Assembly: GCA_023078685.1 (NCBI GenBank)
Contig: JALGAS010000011.1
Span: 186,001 to 250,000 of the forward strand
Origin: Neopestalotiopsis rosae
Taxonomy: Eukaryota > Ascomycota > Sordariomycetes > Amphisphaeriales > Sporocadaceae
Reading direction: 5' to 3'
DNA length: 64,000 bases
Shown here: piece by piece, positions 34,063-45,613 of the stretch
How positions within the stretch are numbered: position 1 is the first letter of the stretch
Layout of the letters: each line of letters starts with the position of its first letter
Position numbers and translations under genes: made by a program
The notes under the pieces: generated by a model
Database searches by the model: none
The model's input: the letters and a program-made list of their open reading frames with translations, nothing else
Told to the model about the DNA's origin: nothing

Positions 34063-35304
34063 TGGCAAGCTGATTCGTGGATCTGCTGTTGAAAATTGTC
34101 TCGTTATCTCAGTATGGATCACTAACATACGGGCCCCACTCTATCCATTTCCTGCCATCAATCCCACAACAGTCCATCGCAAGTGATAATCCATGTTGAG
34201 ACATCTAGACTTGTAGCAGGCATTACTTACACTTCACTTACCTTTCAGCGAGGTTTTAACTCACTTATCAGACTTTGGCTTCGAAATAAGGCTATCCCTA
34301 CGTCGGTTAAAACCTTGGCGCGCAACACTGCTGGCATGTTGTATAAACCGAAAAGTCAATTTTCGAAATCAGCCATGCTTGAGACGTACGCATGCGAGTA
34401 CAACTAGATAACCAGGCTCAAGAGTTTTGATACTCCGAGTATAAATATCTCATTGGCTCTGTACAGTCTACGGGTATCAAGCAAACATTCTGGCCCGCTG
34501 AAACCCTATCTACAAATGTTTAGTGTCGCTGGTAGAATCCTCCGGACATCTGTGTGGATCTTCTGCTATAGCTTTTAGTTGCTACCTGCTAATACGAATC
34601 TTGACATCAAACTTGCACATGGTGGTCTCTGTGATGCTAAAACGGTCGAGTGTGAAACAATAGATGATACTTCTTTTACCCAAAACGCTTTCGGTGGTAG
34701 CTTCATAATACCGACTCACTGCTGGCCTTTCAGTCTATCTAGGTGATAATGGATATCTCGAGAGCAACTCCAGCTTCGGCGTAACTCGGGAAATACACAA
34801 AACAAAAAACGCCGCTGCAATGCTCAAAACCATCAATCGACTCCACCCGTCGAGGGCACCCCTTTCTTGCCGTCATCGACACCCTAACTGCCCCGACTTG
34901 TAAAACCCTGGCAAGCCGAGGCCAGAAGGACCAATAACCACCAAAGAAGGCTTTTCATAGTGTACATGGATATTTGGTTTTCCGGCCATCCCGTTGAACC
35001 CCTGACACCTTCCAGTATGCCCCTTCCCTTAAATGGAAGTGAGAAAGAGAACGCCGTTGTATTGTGCAAGAAATCATCAGAACGCAGATCAGCCATGATT
35101 GAACCCAACTGCGAAGGAATAGAAAAATCGAGGGCGTAAATTCCGTGATCACGAAGCAAAGAGCCCCACGTTGAGCCTCGGCACCGGAGGCACAACTGAA
35201 CCTGGTGGCACGTAGACTGCTCTGCTCACGCGGTATGGCTTCCGACGAGGGAGTCTAGCAATCCGTCATGACTTGTTGGTACAAATAATGTTGGAAATCT
35301 TTTC
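34063..35304. other. Spacer; 3' side of the Caf40 gene
   Basis: A 1.2 kb stretch between the tRNA and the stop codon of the CCR4-NOT subunit gene. No coding frame that I can support. The part next to 35304 is probably its 3' untranslated region. Confidence 0.5.
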
Positions 35305-36540
35305 CTACAGGCCGGGATGGTTGTTTGAAGAATCACCCATTGCGCCATCGGACAAATTGTACAGTAGCTGAGTGAGGCATCTCTTAGTGGCGGCATCATC
35401 TCGGAGAACCGAAGAGAATGTGGCGTCACGGAGTGGTTCCGGTAGGCACTGACGAAGTGCTTCTCTTGCACGCGCGTTGTCGCTCAAACGCAAAAAGCAC
35501 CTCACAACATGCTTCAGGAGTCGTGCAGTTTGCTGTTCAACGAGTTGACCGACCATGTTGCTCAGAACAGTTCCAACGGCATAGAATCGTTCGTAAGTAG
35601 CGCAGATGTAGTTGAGACCGCTGTCATCTAGCAGGATCTTCTGGACGATGAAGATGGCGACAGTCTTGCTTAATTCTGAGCCTGTTTCCATGATCCTCAA
35701 ACAGAGGGGGATGATCTCGGTTGTCAGCAAAAAGTTGATGACTTCGGTCGAATCGTTTTTGACGAGCGCGCCGATTACACCCAGCGACGTGAGCCGGAGG
35801 TATTCGAATGGCCGTGACTTTGATGTCGTGTTCAAAAAGGGATAGAGGTATAGTGGAATGTGTGCTGCATAGAGATAATTGTGTCAGTATTCTGCGAACT
35901 GCATCTACCTCGGCTTATCCGCTGGGACCACATACCTTTCAAGAAGAGCGTTCTAGTCTCGTTGTGCGAAGCAACGCATTGTAGCAGAGCCAAGGCGTTG
36001 CAGACTCTGTTGGAAGCGGCTGCGGTGAGTTGGGAAGGGTTGAGGAGCGTATAGACGGAGATGATCTCCTGGGTAAGGCAAGTCATGACACCTAAAATAG
36101 GAACAGGTCAGCGTTCGCAAGATACGACCAACACGTTATTCAATAGTATCCAGCCAAAACATACCAAATGAGTGCCAAAGAATCAGGGCAAGCTCCGGCA
36201 CCTGTTCCCTCTTCTTACTCAATTCCAGAAGTGCAGCCTCACGGGTGCTCTCCTTCAGTAGGTCGGCTACGTAGACAAGCGTCCGACGATTATCCTCTGA
36301 CACATGAGGTTCGAGTCCGTCGTGCAGCTGCACTGCCGAGTTCATGCCGGCAGCGGCGGCGTTGTTCTGGGCACCAATGCGACTGTAGTGCTGCTGTTGA
36401 GCAGCGGCGGCGGCGGCGGCCTGCTGCTGAACTTGGTGTTGCGTGTGGTGGGAGGACTGCTGCTGGTGCATCCAGGCAGCGCCACCGTGTGGCTCATAGT
36501 TGTGATTACCGTACATATTGGGGTTCTGAAACATGGCCAT
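35305..36540 (-). CDS. rcd1: CCR4-NOT complex subunit Rcd1/Caf40 (CNOT9)
   Basis: Conserved subunit of the CCR4-NOT deadenylase complex, 363 residues. Exons 36165-36540, 35936-36091 and 35305-35864 (minus strand). The junctions rebuild [14 protein letters not shown] and [16 protein letters not shown], both near-invariant in this family. The armadillo-like domain runs from about residue 80 to 350 and includes the conserved [17 protein letters not shown] and [14 protein letters not shown]. The first 75 residues are low-complexity, rich in Gln, Ala and His, as in other fungal homologues. Acts in mRNA decay and translational repression by linking NOT1 to RNA-binding proteins. Start at 36540 ([11 protein letters not shown]) is the first in-frame ATG. 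Confidence 0.96.
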
Positions 36541-38078
36541 CGGCAAACGATGTGTTGATTGCTCTCTGCTCTTGTGAAGGATCTATTTTGCCAGTCGCTG
36601 GCTAGACGTCGGCAATAGCTGTTTGACCTTTCAGCCTCCTTGGTGCGTGTGCGCAACGGTTTGCGGGGCGCAGATGCGATGGGATTCGCTGGGCAGATAG
36701 CGAGATCAGGTCGATCTGGACGAATGAATGCGCGTAGAAGTCGCCCAGGTGGAAATGAGCCGTCCAGGGAGGGAAGGATCTCGGTCGTCGAATCTGGGGC
36801 TTATCGTGTCGAGGAGATGTAAGGGATGTAGTGATATGTAGTCTATTGTTGGCAGATACTATCGCAGGAATTGGTGCTGGTGCGGCGGCGTGGTTGTCGA
36901 GATCAAGCTGCTTGGTGGCCCTCACCGAGTCTTGGGTTTGCGGCCGATTTGAAGCGAATCACAATTGCGAAAGCTTCGAAACCCCAGGCTTTGCCTACCT
37001 TAGGTACCCGTGGACCTTAGGCCATGTCCTTTGGCGGCTGTTTGTCGAGGCTGGGATGACCCTACGCTAGGTAGGTACGTGACCAGGCCTAAGACCTCTA
37101 GGCTTTACGTTGTACCGGCCCCGCGATCAAAGCCTAAAAGGGACACCCGACGGGCTATCAAGGGCCAAGGCAGCATTGAAAGCCAGCAGCCACCTGGGCA
37201 GTCAGTGAGTGGCTTGCGCAAACAACACAGTAATGTCTTATCATCAGTAGAGGTACGAAATGCTTTGTACACTGTGCACCAGCCTGGAATGACGTCCTCA
37301 GATCCTTGCCTACGCAAAGGGACGATTTTGATCAAAGGCAAGACAGGCTGTAGAGCTTAGAAGTGTACTGCTTGCCGTCACATAGCAATAATATTTCTGC
37401 CAGCCGCCGCACAGCACGAGGGTTTTCCGCATAATGCGAGGATATAACAAGCAGGTACGCGAACAGTGGAACTTATTGCACTTCGGCCTCGACTCTCCAT
37501 TAGACATGCTTGAGCATGTACAATTATTTATACATTTATATGGTTTTTGCAGAGTCACACAATTGGGAACAATCCATAGCTCGCCAAATAGCTATTTTGG
37601 TGCAGATGACTTGTGCTGCGTGCGTATGTTTGTTTTGCTTTGTCATTGATCTCCTCATCAGTAGAAAGAGGGCAAACCAATGCCTTTGTCAGTTTCAAGC
37701 AAGCACAGATTTGTATATCGATCATCTCTACGAGGGCAAAGAGAAAGTGAGGACAGATAATTTCAAGAATTAAGGCAATTTCTAAAGTTTGTAAATTGAT
37801 ATGAATCTTTGAAACCGTAGGTATAAAAAGAAGATAATATGCAAAGGCATCCTTGATAAGTGCAGTTTAATCAAAATCCCCTTTGATTATAATAGACCCA
37901 GCTATAAAAAACACCAACCCACCCACAGCACGGAATGGCCCGTTCATAAATCATGATATTGTTTTCAAGGTATCTTGCAAAACGTCTAAACCCCAATCAA
38001 CATCCTGACATTTTCATCTTGTTTCTCAACCAAGATCTCAGCGTGAGCTGGCTTTCTTGACCATTGATCTGCTTTCAA
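36541..38078. other. Spacer with CTAGGTA-type motifs
   Basis: A 1.5 kb stretch upstream of the Caf40 gene and downstream of the single-pass membrane protein gene. Between 36990 and 37110 there are several related elements (CTTAGGTACC, CTAGGTAGGTAC, GGCCTAAGACC). The 37750-38050 part is AT-rich and likely 3' untranslated sequence. No coding frame that I can support. Confidence 0.45.
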
Positions 38079-39620
38079 TTACCAAATCTCGTCCTCGTTC
38101 TTAACCATTTGCAGCGTCGGCGTCTTGGGCTGCAACGCCTTCATCCTCTTCCGGTCAGCCTTTGTGACCAGAGACGGTGTCATCGGGACTACCGGAGTAT
38201 ATGGCTGGTATGGCGAGTAAGGCACAGCAGCACCAGTAAATGGCGTCCTCAGACCTGATGGTGAAAGTGGTGCCCTTTCAAAAACAGTCTGCTTGGTTGT
38301 CTGGATGGAAGGCGAAGCCAACGATGGCTCGTATGCGCGAAGTGGGAGCGAACCACCGGTACGTACCGCCGTAGGGGCATTTGCCCTCGAGAATGTGGCT
38401 CCTGGCTTGGGTGAAGATGGGAGAGATGGGAGAGACGGGAACCGCGACTGGCTAGGCTTGGGTGATGATGGCAAGCCCACAAGAGGCGTAGTCGACTTCT
38501 CCGATGTTGCGGAATAGGGGGCATATTCAGCGGTCAATTCTGATGTATTACGAGCGTGACCAAGTTGTTCATGTCCAAGCCTCTCATCGATGCTCATGGT
38601 ACTCTCAGGAGACATATCGGGCGGCGTAAGGGGCTCAATTTGACGCGTCATTCTTTGTGATACAAAGGGATACTGGTCCGTTGGGACTGGAGGAGGTGGT
38701 GCAGGTGCATAGTGTCGGGGAGGAATTGACTCCATTTCTGCCTCCTCGTGCCGGGGGAACGTGCCTGACATGGGTGTCATGATGGGCGATGAGATGCTTA
38801 TAGCCCGGACGGACGACTTCTTTCCTCGCGGCGACTTGAGGGCCGAGAGGATGGACGACGCACGGGATTGAGGTTTTTCCTCGGCACCGTTGAGTTCCAG
38901 ATTTGCCGGCTTGCTCTTGCCCTTGCGCAAGAAACCAGACTTCTGCGAAGACGGGGTTGGCGGTGACTTGAGGATGGGAGCAGGTGGCCCCTGAAGAACA
39001 ACGCCAGCCTGCTTTGCTTCGTCCTGTTCCATGACGTATTTATACATCTCTTCCAACTGTGATTGCGCCATGATGCGATCAGCAGCGACCACGTTCTGGT
39101 CGACGAGAGGATTGACGCCGAGAGCTACAGTCGAAGAAACTGGTGATGGGAAGACGTAAGGAGCCGGCTCCTGCTGCTCAAGTCCTGCTGGGTAGGAGAA
39201 GTTTCTGATCGGCGACCTTGGAGTGACTGGAGTGAAGTCCAATGGCGGAGGAGGGTCGGCTGGTAACCCGTTTGGGAAAGCAAAGTCGTATTTCGAATCT
39301 TCCAAATCTTCCTCAGCAGCCCGGAGATGCTCGCGACGCTTCTTTGCAAGTAGCAAGAGAGTAGCGGCAACAACGATGAGCGAGAAGGCGTATGCTCCGA
39401 CTATGCCACCGATTTGAGCTGGAAGGTAGGTGTTGTCTACAAATCCCCTGGTTGATAATGGCAGACCGTCTCTGGAAGCTGAATTGTTGTCCCTCTCGCA
39501 GATGGTAACACAAGGCTTTTCAGAGGGAGCAGAGAGACAGTAAGGAATGAACGCTGAAGTCCAAAAGACAACAGCTAGACGAAGCGAAGAGGTGGAGGCA
39601 CTATAAAGCCAAGGCTGCAT
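38079..39620 (-). CDS. Single-pass membrane protein with long disordered cytosolic tail
   Basis: Single-exon gene for 513 residues. A hydrophobic N-terminus (about residues 10-31) can act as a signal peptide. A short, possibly cysteine-linked outer part (CVTICERDNN) follows, then one membrane helix at residues 69-92 (GGIVGAYAFSLIVVAATLLL) with a stop-transfer KKRREH. The remaining 420 residues are disordered and rich in Pro and Ser, with many SP/TP sites typical of proline-directed phosphorylation, and end in a conserved-looking tail (TPSLVTKADRKRMK to NEDEIW). The layout suggests a wall sensor or membrane scaffold. I do not recognise a named family. Confidence 0.75.
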   Translation of the reverse strand: MQPWLYSASTSSLRLAVVFWTSAFIPYCLSAPSEKPCVTICERDNNSASRDGLPLSTRGFVDNTYLPAQIGGIVGAYAFSLIVVAATLLLLAKKRREHLRAAEEDLEDSKYDFAFPNGLPADPPPPLDFTPVTPRSPIRNFSYPAGLEQQEPAPYVFPSPVSSTVALGVNPLVDQNVVAADRIMAQSQLEEMYKYVMEQDEAKQAGVVLQGPPAPILKSPPTPSSQKSGFLRKGKSKPANLELNGAEEKPQSRASSILSALKSPRGKKSSVRAISISSPIMTPMSGTFPRHEEAEMESIPPRHYAPAPPPPVPTDQYPFVSQRMTRQIEPLTPPDMSPESTMSIDERLGHEQLGHARNTSELTAEYAPYSATSEKSTTPLVGLPSSPKPSQSRFPSLPSLPSSPKPGATFSRANAPTAVRTGGSLPLRAYEPSLASPSIQTTKQTVFERAPLSPSGLRTPFTGAAVPYSPYQPYTPVVPMTPSLVTKADRKRMKALQPKTPTLQMVKNEDEIW

Positions 39621-41163
39621 TGTGCCAGGCCCGAGTAACCACTCCTTACATATAGCAGATATCAGAGCATGAAGCTACTAGACCTCCTGAACGAATAAGT
39701 CGAAACGCATGTTGATCGAGAATCGACCAGGCCCGAGTCACATTTGGGAGAACAAAAGGGTATATAGCGGCTGGTGATGTTCGGCAGTGTGTCGGAGTGG
39801 ACCAGCAGAGACGGTACTAACACATCAATCCGGGCGCTTGCAGTGTGCTGCGAAATCTGACTTGTTGGGCTGACTTGGACCCTTTGTGCCACATGCACGC
39901 CGGGGCCATGAATGGCGGCCATTGGGACGGCCGGAAGCCATTGTGGTCGACTGCGCGAACGGGAATTGCTATGGACTGGCGATGTTCTGGTTGGATGGCG
40001 AATATAGATGGCAGGGAGGTTAAGCGCCGACGTGACAGGCAAGTTTCCTGATTGGTCGTTGGGGGCTCACCACCCTCGACCCCGCCTCTCGTCTGCCCAT
40101 AAGCAATCCCTGTCCATCATCAACTTCCTGTTCCCGATTGGTAATTCCCATGCAAGCGACAGATGAAATCCTGCAAGGGTCAGGTGAAAGTTGCCATGCT
40201 GAGGGGATGCTGAGTGGCTGCTCTCGTAAGTTAGCATTCATATGGCATCTTCAAGACTTTTCAGCAATGGGAGCGAAAGCCAAACACGGGTTAGTGTCGA
40301 TAGTGTCCTCGGACTAGAAATCTTATCAAGCCGCGTATCTTCCTTCACTCATTCTCATCTCATCACATCACTAGAAAATGTGATTCGAGATTTGCTGTGA
40401 TGTGATGAATGGCTGACCAAAATGGCTCCATTCCTGAAGAAGAACAGACTGGCAGGAGATGGCGCAGTGCACGTACTGCCGACTACTACGTACCGTGGCA
40501 AGATCACCAACTCTGCATTGAGAATCGGGGGATCAACAACAATTATAGCATGGGGTGGTCTTTGAATGTTACCCTGTCTTGGGCAGCACTTTGGGGGCAA
40601 GTGAGCTGTTTTGGCTGTCTGCTGTGAGCAGCTCCAATCATGAAGCTTGCTCTCTTACCCCGTGCTTGCCCACTTGGTAGCTTTCTTTAGGATCCGTCTC
40701 AATTCTCGCGATGCAGGAGCATTTGATTGATTGACTCAGTTGTTGGCACACTGGCTTTTGTTCATGCCATTTTGGAGCATCAGTGCTTTTGAAAAGTGTG
40801 ACATGGTGCTCCTTCTCAATGTTGCATCGCTCTTACCATGGATGCAAGGCAATCAATCACTGTTTGCACCTGCCTGCACACCGCTAAAAATGCCCCGGAA
40901 CCCCCAACTTTCTTTTTTAGTGAGGTCACCTGATCTCGTGCCACTTGTAGTACAGGGAACGCGTTGGCACTTGTTCTGTAACATATGCAGACGCGTCTCG
41001 AGGCAAGGCATCTCGTTTTTGGTACGAAATAATCATCCAAGCTTTGTCACAGCGTTTCTCTGTATGCAACGCTCTGTCATTGAGCAAACGACGCACTTCT
41101 AGCACATAATTGCCACTTGTCTGGGCTGAGATCAAAGGCTCCGATGAGCCACAGCTATCAATC
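39621..41163. other. Divergent spacer, membrane protein and Srs2 helicase
   Basis: A 1.5 kb region between two divergent start codons. No coding frame that I can support; it should contain both promoters. No clear TATA element. Confidence 0.5.
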
Positions 41164-44121
41164 ATGTCTCCAGCCGCGGGCCAGAGCATCTTCGATTCGC
41201 TCAACAAGGCTCAACGTCAGGCTGTCACCTCAAAATCGTCCACTGTGGCTATTTTAGCAGGCCCAGGCAGTGGCAAAACGCATACCCTGACATCTCGCGT
41301 TGTATGGCTGGTCGACCATGTCAAGTATGAGCCATGCGATGTCTTGGTCGCGACCTTCACTGTCAAAGCCGCGCGTGAGATGAAGGAACGCATCGGAAAG
41401 GCTCTAGGAAATGGCAGAGAGAAAAAGATTGTTTTAGGCACCTTCCACAGCATTGCTCGTCGCTATCTTGCTGCATACGGCCAAGCAATCGGACTCAACC
41501 CCAAGTTTGGTATTGCTGATGACTCCGACTCACGTGGTATAGTCACAAGAATTTGCAAGAGATTGGAAGTACAACTGGAAGTACCGAAAGCTCGAGCTTA
41601 TATTAGCAAGAAGAAGGCAGGTGGTTCCGATACTGAAGCGCCTGCCAGGAAACACAAGCAGGACAAATCGGTCGAGTCACAGGCGTATGAAAACTGCTAC
41701 AACGAGTACCAGAGCCAGCTGGAACGTTCAAATTTGCTCGACTATGACGACCTCCTCGTCCGCTGCGTGGAGCTTCTGAGAAAACATCCTTCGTGCGTCT
41801 CAAATCTCCAGGCGGTCCTGATCGATGAGTATCAAGATACCAACGGGATCCAGTTTGAGCTTATGAAACTGTTCGCTCAGTACCACAGGCGCATCACCAT
41901 TGTTGGCGACCCGGATCAGAGCATCTACGGTTGGCGATCAGCGGAAATAAGAAATCTGCATCGCTTTCTTCGAGATTTCCCAGGGACTGATGAAGTGTCC
42001 TTGGAGGAAAATTACCGATCTTCGAGTTCCATCCTGGATATCTCTTTGAAAGTCATTCAACAGGACAAGGAACGTTACCAAAAAGCCCTCGTTCCAGTAC
42101 ATGAGAGAGCCACTCGACCGGTCCTGAGAAAACTCAAGAATCAGATGGCCGAGGCCGACTGGATTGTCTCGGAGATCAAGCGTGTGAGACTAATGTCTGG
42201 AAACATGATCAGCGCAGACGATATCGCGATCCTTCTCAGATCGGCTTCACTTTCTCGACATATCGAAAGCGCTCTAGGCAAAGCAGGAATAGCCTATCGA
42301 ATGGTCGGCGGTTTCAAGTTCTACGAGAGAACAGAGATCAAGATTATTCTAGATTATCTGCGTCTCATCTATCACCCAGACAACAATGACGCAGTCGCCA
42401 GGGTAATCAACGTTCCGAAACGTGGAATTGGACCGGAAACCGTAAAAGCTTTGATTGAAGAAGCTGAGCGAAACTCAATGAGCGTGTGGAACTTGCTTGT
42501 AAAGCACTGCCGCGGTGATCGTGCAGCCAAGACAAACATTCGAAAGCAGACAGAACAGAAGATTAGCGGCGACTTCTTCAAGATCATCAATGGCGTGCGG
42601 ACACGACTCCAAGACTCTGACGAAGGAAAGTCCCTCAATCTTGTCGAGGCCATTGAACAACTTCTGCGAGACTTACAATTCGAAAAGTACTTGGAGGATA
42701 CTTGTCCACATGATTATGAAGCACGGTGGGCGAATGTCCAAGAGTTTGTGGGCTTGGCTGGAGAGTACATGAGGGATCAAAACCTTGCCGAGGAAGACAT
42801 GCTACCAGAAATCGAGGGGGTAACTCAACTTCAGACAAACGACGTGCTGGGTCGATTTCTCGCCAACGTTTCCCTAGCATCCGACAAGCAGACGAACGAT
42901 ACAGATGAGGAAGGCAAGCCATTGATCACCGTATCGACGATACATGCTGCTAAGGGCTTGGAATGGCCCATTGTTTTTGTGCCCGGCGTCTATCATGGCT
43001 CCATACCCCATTCCAGATCAGAGGACGAGGCCGAAGAACGCCGGCTGCTCTATGTAGCGATGACTCGAGCACAAGCGCTTCTCTACCTCAGTTTTCCGCT
43101 TCATAGCTCAAACGGCGAAAACACAAGTCTGGAATTGTCACCTTTCATTGAGGCATTATCAGGCACACATTTCCTACCTCAGGGTCCATCGCTCGATAGG
43201 CGCATCATGCTGCAGGTGGCCAAAATTCTGAGACGCGAGCTTCCGTCAGAGGATGCAATCTACAAGTCCATGCCGATTTTTACATCAGTTGAAGATAATC
43301 TCTTTCCTGCGGATCCCAACGAGGCACAAGCACTTGCCCGTTCCAAGAATGAAGGAGGATTCGACCAAAATGGCTACAATAAGAGGCGTAAAACCCAGCA
43401 TAGCAACAGCAGTGCTCAAGTGGCTCCAGATTCCGTCGAGGGCTGGAACACCCCGTACTCCACAACTATGCAGAGCAGCACATCCTTCACCCTTCCAGGA
43501 TTTACCTCTGCAACCGCGCAGCGAGCTGCTGAAGTGGTCGAATCGCTCAGTCTGACATCGAAACCCAACCCAGCAGTGTCAAAGTCGAGCGCAACTCGTC
43601 GCCCTCCGGGGCAGAGAAGCCTGCTTGGTTATGTTGTCAAGGAACACGACCAAACCAGAGCTCCTGTTACACAGCCAGTGTCTCTACCACCTCAGCCACG
43701 TGTGTCCAGTAAGTTTCAGAGGCACAGCTCGCTGCCAGTATCGAGACCAACGACACAAAATTCCACTGGGATCAGCCCCGAGTTCTCCGGCCACAAGCTT
43801 GGGTCTTCCAAAATTACAAGCAAGCCTCCGCCGCCAAAGCCCGAGGAACGGCCGACAGCAAAATCGTACGCATGTTTCTCAAGCTCTCCTACAAAACCGT
43901 CGCCTGAGAAGCCGAAACCCGACGCGACCGAGGACGTAGAAATGGCGAATGCAGATGAAGTGACCCGGCCAGCTGCCTCCTACCATGCTACTACAGTCAC
44001 CGTCCCTCAGGGATTGACAGGGTTTAAAAGACCCGCGGGTTTAAGTAGAGATGGAATGGCACCTTTGGACCGTCTCCGGAAACCATTTAAGCCGTTGACT
44101 ATAAATCGTGGGCCCAAATGA
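41164..44121 (+). CDS. srs2: UvrD/Rep-family DNA helicase, Srs2-like
   Basis: Superfamily 1A 3'-5' DNA helicase of 985 residues, single exon. Motif I is AGPGSGKT (32-39), Ia VATFTVKAAREMKE, motif II DEYQDT (221-226), III VGDPDQSIYGWRSAE, IV LEENYRSSSSIL, V STIHAAKGLEWPIVFVPG and VI RRLLYVAMTRA. The 300-residue tail is disordered, basic and Ser/Pro-rich, ending GFKRPAGLSRDG to NRGPK. This layout matches fungal Srs2, which strips Rad51 from single-stranded DNA and supports replication-fork repair. Bacterial-type UvrD of this length with such a tail is not otherwise expected in fungi. ATG 41164 is the first true ATG; the frame is open upstream but starts only with TTG. It lies next to the GlcNAc cluster but has no metabolic link. 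Confidence 0.93.
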   Translation: MSPAAGQSIFDSLNKAQRQAVTSKSSTVAILAGPGSGKTHTLTSRVVWLVDHVKYEPCDVLVATFTVKAAREMKERIGKALGNGREKKIVLGTFHSIARRYLAAYGQAIGLNPKFGIADDSDSRGIVTRICKRLEVQLEVPKARAYISKKKAGGSDTEAPARKHKQDKSVESQAYENCYNEYQSQLERSNLLDYDDLLVRCVELLRKHPSCVSNLQAVLIDEYQDTNGIQFELMKLFAQYHRRITIVGDPDQSIYGWRSAEIRNLHRFLRDFPGTDEVSLEENYRSSSSILDISLKVIQQDKERYQKALVPVHERATRPVLRKLKNQMAEADWIVSEIKRVRLMSGNMISADDIAILLRSASLSRHIESALGKAGIAYRMVGGFKFYERTEIKIILDYLRLIYHPDNNDAVARVINVPKRGIGPETVKALIEEAERNSMSVWNLLVKHCRGDRAAKTNIRKQTEQKISGDFFKIINGVRTRLQDSDEGKSLNLVEAIEQLLRDLQFEKYLEDTCPHDYEARWANVQEFVGLAGEYMRDQNLAEEDMLPEIEGVTQLQTNDVLGRFLANVSLASDKQTNDTDEEGKPLITVSTIHAAKGLEWPIVFVPGVYHGSIPHSRSEDEAEERRLLYVAMTRAQALLYLSFPLHSSNGENTSLELSPFIEALSGTHFLPQGPSLDRRIMLQVAKILRRELPSEDAIYKSMPIFTSVEDNLFPADPNEAQALARSKNEGGFDQNGYNKRRKTQHSNSSAQVAPDSVEGWNTPYSTTMQSSTSFTLPGFTSATAQRAAEVVESLSLTSKPNPAVSKSSATRRPPGQRSLLGYVVKEHDQTRAPVTQPVSLPPQPRVSSKFQRHSSLPVSRPTTQNSTGISPEFSGHKLGSSKITSKPPPPKPEERPTAKSYACFSSSPTKPSPEKPKPDATEDVEMANADEVTRPAASYHATTVTVPQGLTGFKRPAGLSRDGMAPLDRLRKPFKPLTINRGPK

Positions 44122-44242
44122 GTCTGAACGAGATAAACGACCTGATACGAAGTTATGATAATCTACAAAGTGTGCATTTCTACTGTCCCGTCTACCTAAT
44201 TCGTGAGAACGGTCATATAATGTCTACATCTAGATGTTTCAT

Positions 44243-45613
44243 CTACTGGCTAAAGACCTTGGTGCCAAACTTCCAGACTTCATCCACGTTGAGCGCGACC
44301 CCGCCGTTGGTTTGGTGCTCAGACATAATCACCAAGTCGGCATCAGCTCCATCCTCGAGACAGCCCTTCGAACCCAGTATACCCAACATGGCAGCCGGCG
44401 TAGAGGTGACTGCTTTGAGCGCGCTCGGCACATCTTCACCAGACCAGCTGAGAAAGTTGTTGACACATTCTATCAGCGTGATGGAGCTATTTACAATTTC
44501 GGTTAGTACCTACAGTTACTGTTCATCGTATTGTTATTGCACTTACCTGCCAGCAATCTTGTCTGAGCCCTCAAGCAATAGTAAGGGGCCCTTCTTCACA
44601 ATGTGGTTGGTGCAGTCTCCGTTCGTCCATGAGTATGCGCCATCGGGGAGTCCGACGAGATGCATGGCATCGGTTACCAGGATGAAGCCATCAGGATGGG
44701 CATTGTAGGCAATCTTGACCGTGGTTGGATGCAAGTGCTCGCCGTCGGCGATGATGCCGAAATAGGGGCGCGGCTGGCTCTCGGCAATGCCCAATACGCC
44801 AAAGATGCCCGGGTTGCGGTGGTGCAGCGGCCGCATGGCGTTGAAGAGATGGGTAATCATAGAAGCACCCGATGCTACCGCATTAGAGGCTTCCTCATAT
44901 GTCGCCTCCGAGTGGCCGATGGAGAATACGATACCCCGGTCCGTGAGCTCGCCAATGAGGTCCGACATGCCGCCAACCTCGGGAGCCGCCGTGATCATTC
45001 GGATGATGGGCGGGTTGCCGTGCTCGTCCCGCTCGAGGTTGGAGGCGCCGTAGCAATCCTCCAAATCGGCGAATGTATCTGCCCGGAGTAGGACGTCAAC
45101 ATTGTGTATGCCGTTCTTGGTTGGATTTAGGAAGGGGCCCTCCACATGAGCGCCTAGCGACTCTGCGCCATCCTCTGCTATTTGGACGTGCCCAGACGGT
45201 GCTAGAGACGGCAACGCCCTTTTGTACAGCTCGCTGGTCTGGGAGGTGATGGTGGGAACGTAGCTGGTGACGCCTGTCTGTACTAGCTGTTTGTTGAGAT
45301 CTCTCACTTTCTTGGCATACTCTGCAGGCTCTAGCAACGTCGAGAAGTTGAATCCGAACGCGCCGTTGAGCTGACACTCGATGAAGCCGGGCGAGATGAT
45401 GCGGCCTCCTAAGTTTACGGTTTGATCTGGCAGGTTCAGGTCGTCATAGAAGGCGGCTTGACTGCGCACGATCTTGCCCGTGACTGAGTTTACCCAAAGA
45501 TCCTCTGAGATAAGCCGGTCGCCTTTGAGGATACGGCAGTTGGTGAACTTGGTGATGCCATTACCACCATTCCGGGGCGTCGACTTGGGCGACGAAGGGA
45601 GAGAGTGTGGCAT
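44243..45613 (-). CDS. dac1: N-acetylglucosamine-6-phosphate deacetylase
   Basis: Amidohydrolase of 436 residues that removes acetate from GlcNAc-6-phosphate, giving glucosamine-6-phosphate; cytosolic. Exons 44547-45613 and 44243-44486 (minus strand); the splice rebuilds DKIAGSSITLIECVNNF. Metal ligands and active-site residues are in place: Glu158 in AHVEGPFLNP, His234 in GHSEATYEEA, His255 in THLFNAM, and catalytic Asp315 in VTDAMHLVG. The C-terminal DADLVIM strand closes the composite beta-sandwich. Length is slightly above bacterial NagA (about 380) because of a Ser/Pro N-terminus. It is divergent from nag3, and the pair forms the left edge of the GlcNAc cluster. Presumed to be controlled by the linked NDT80-type factor and induced by GlcNAc, by analogy with Trichoderma. 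Confidence 0.95.
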
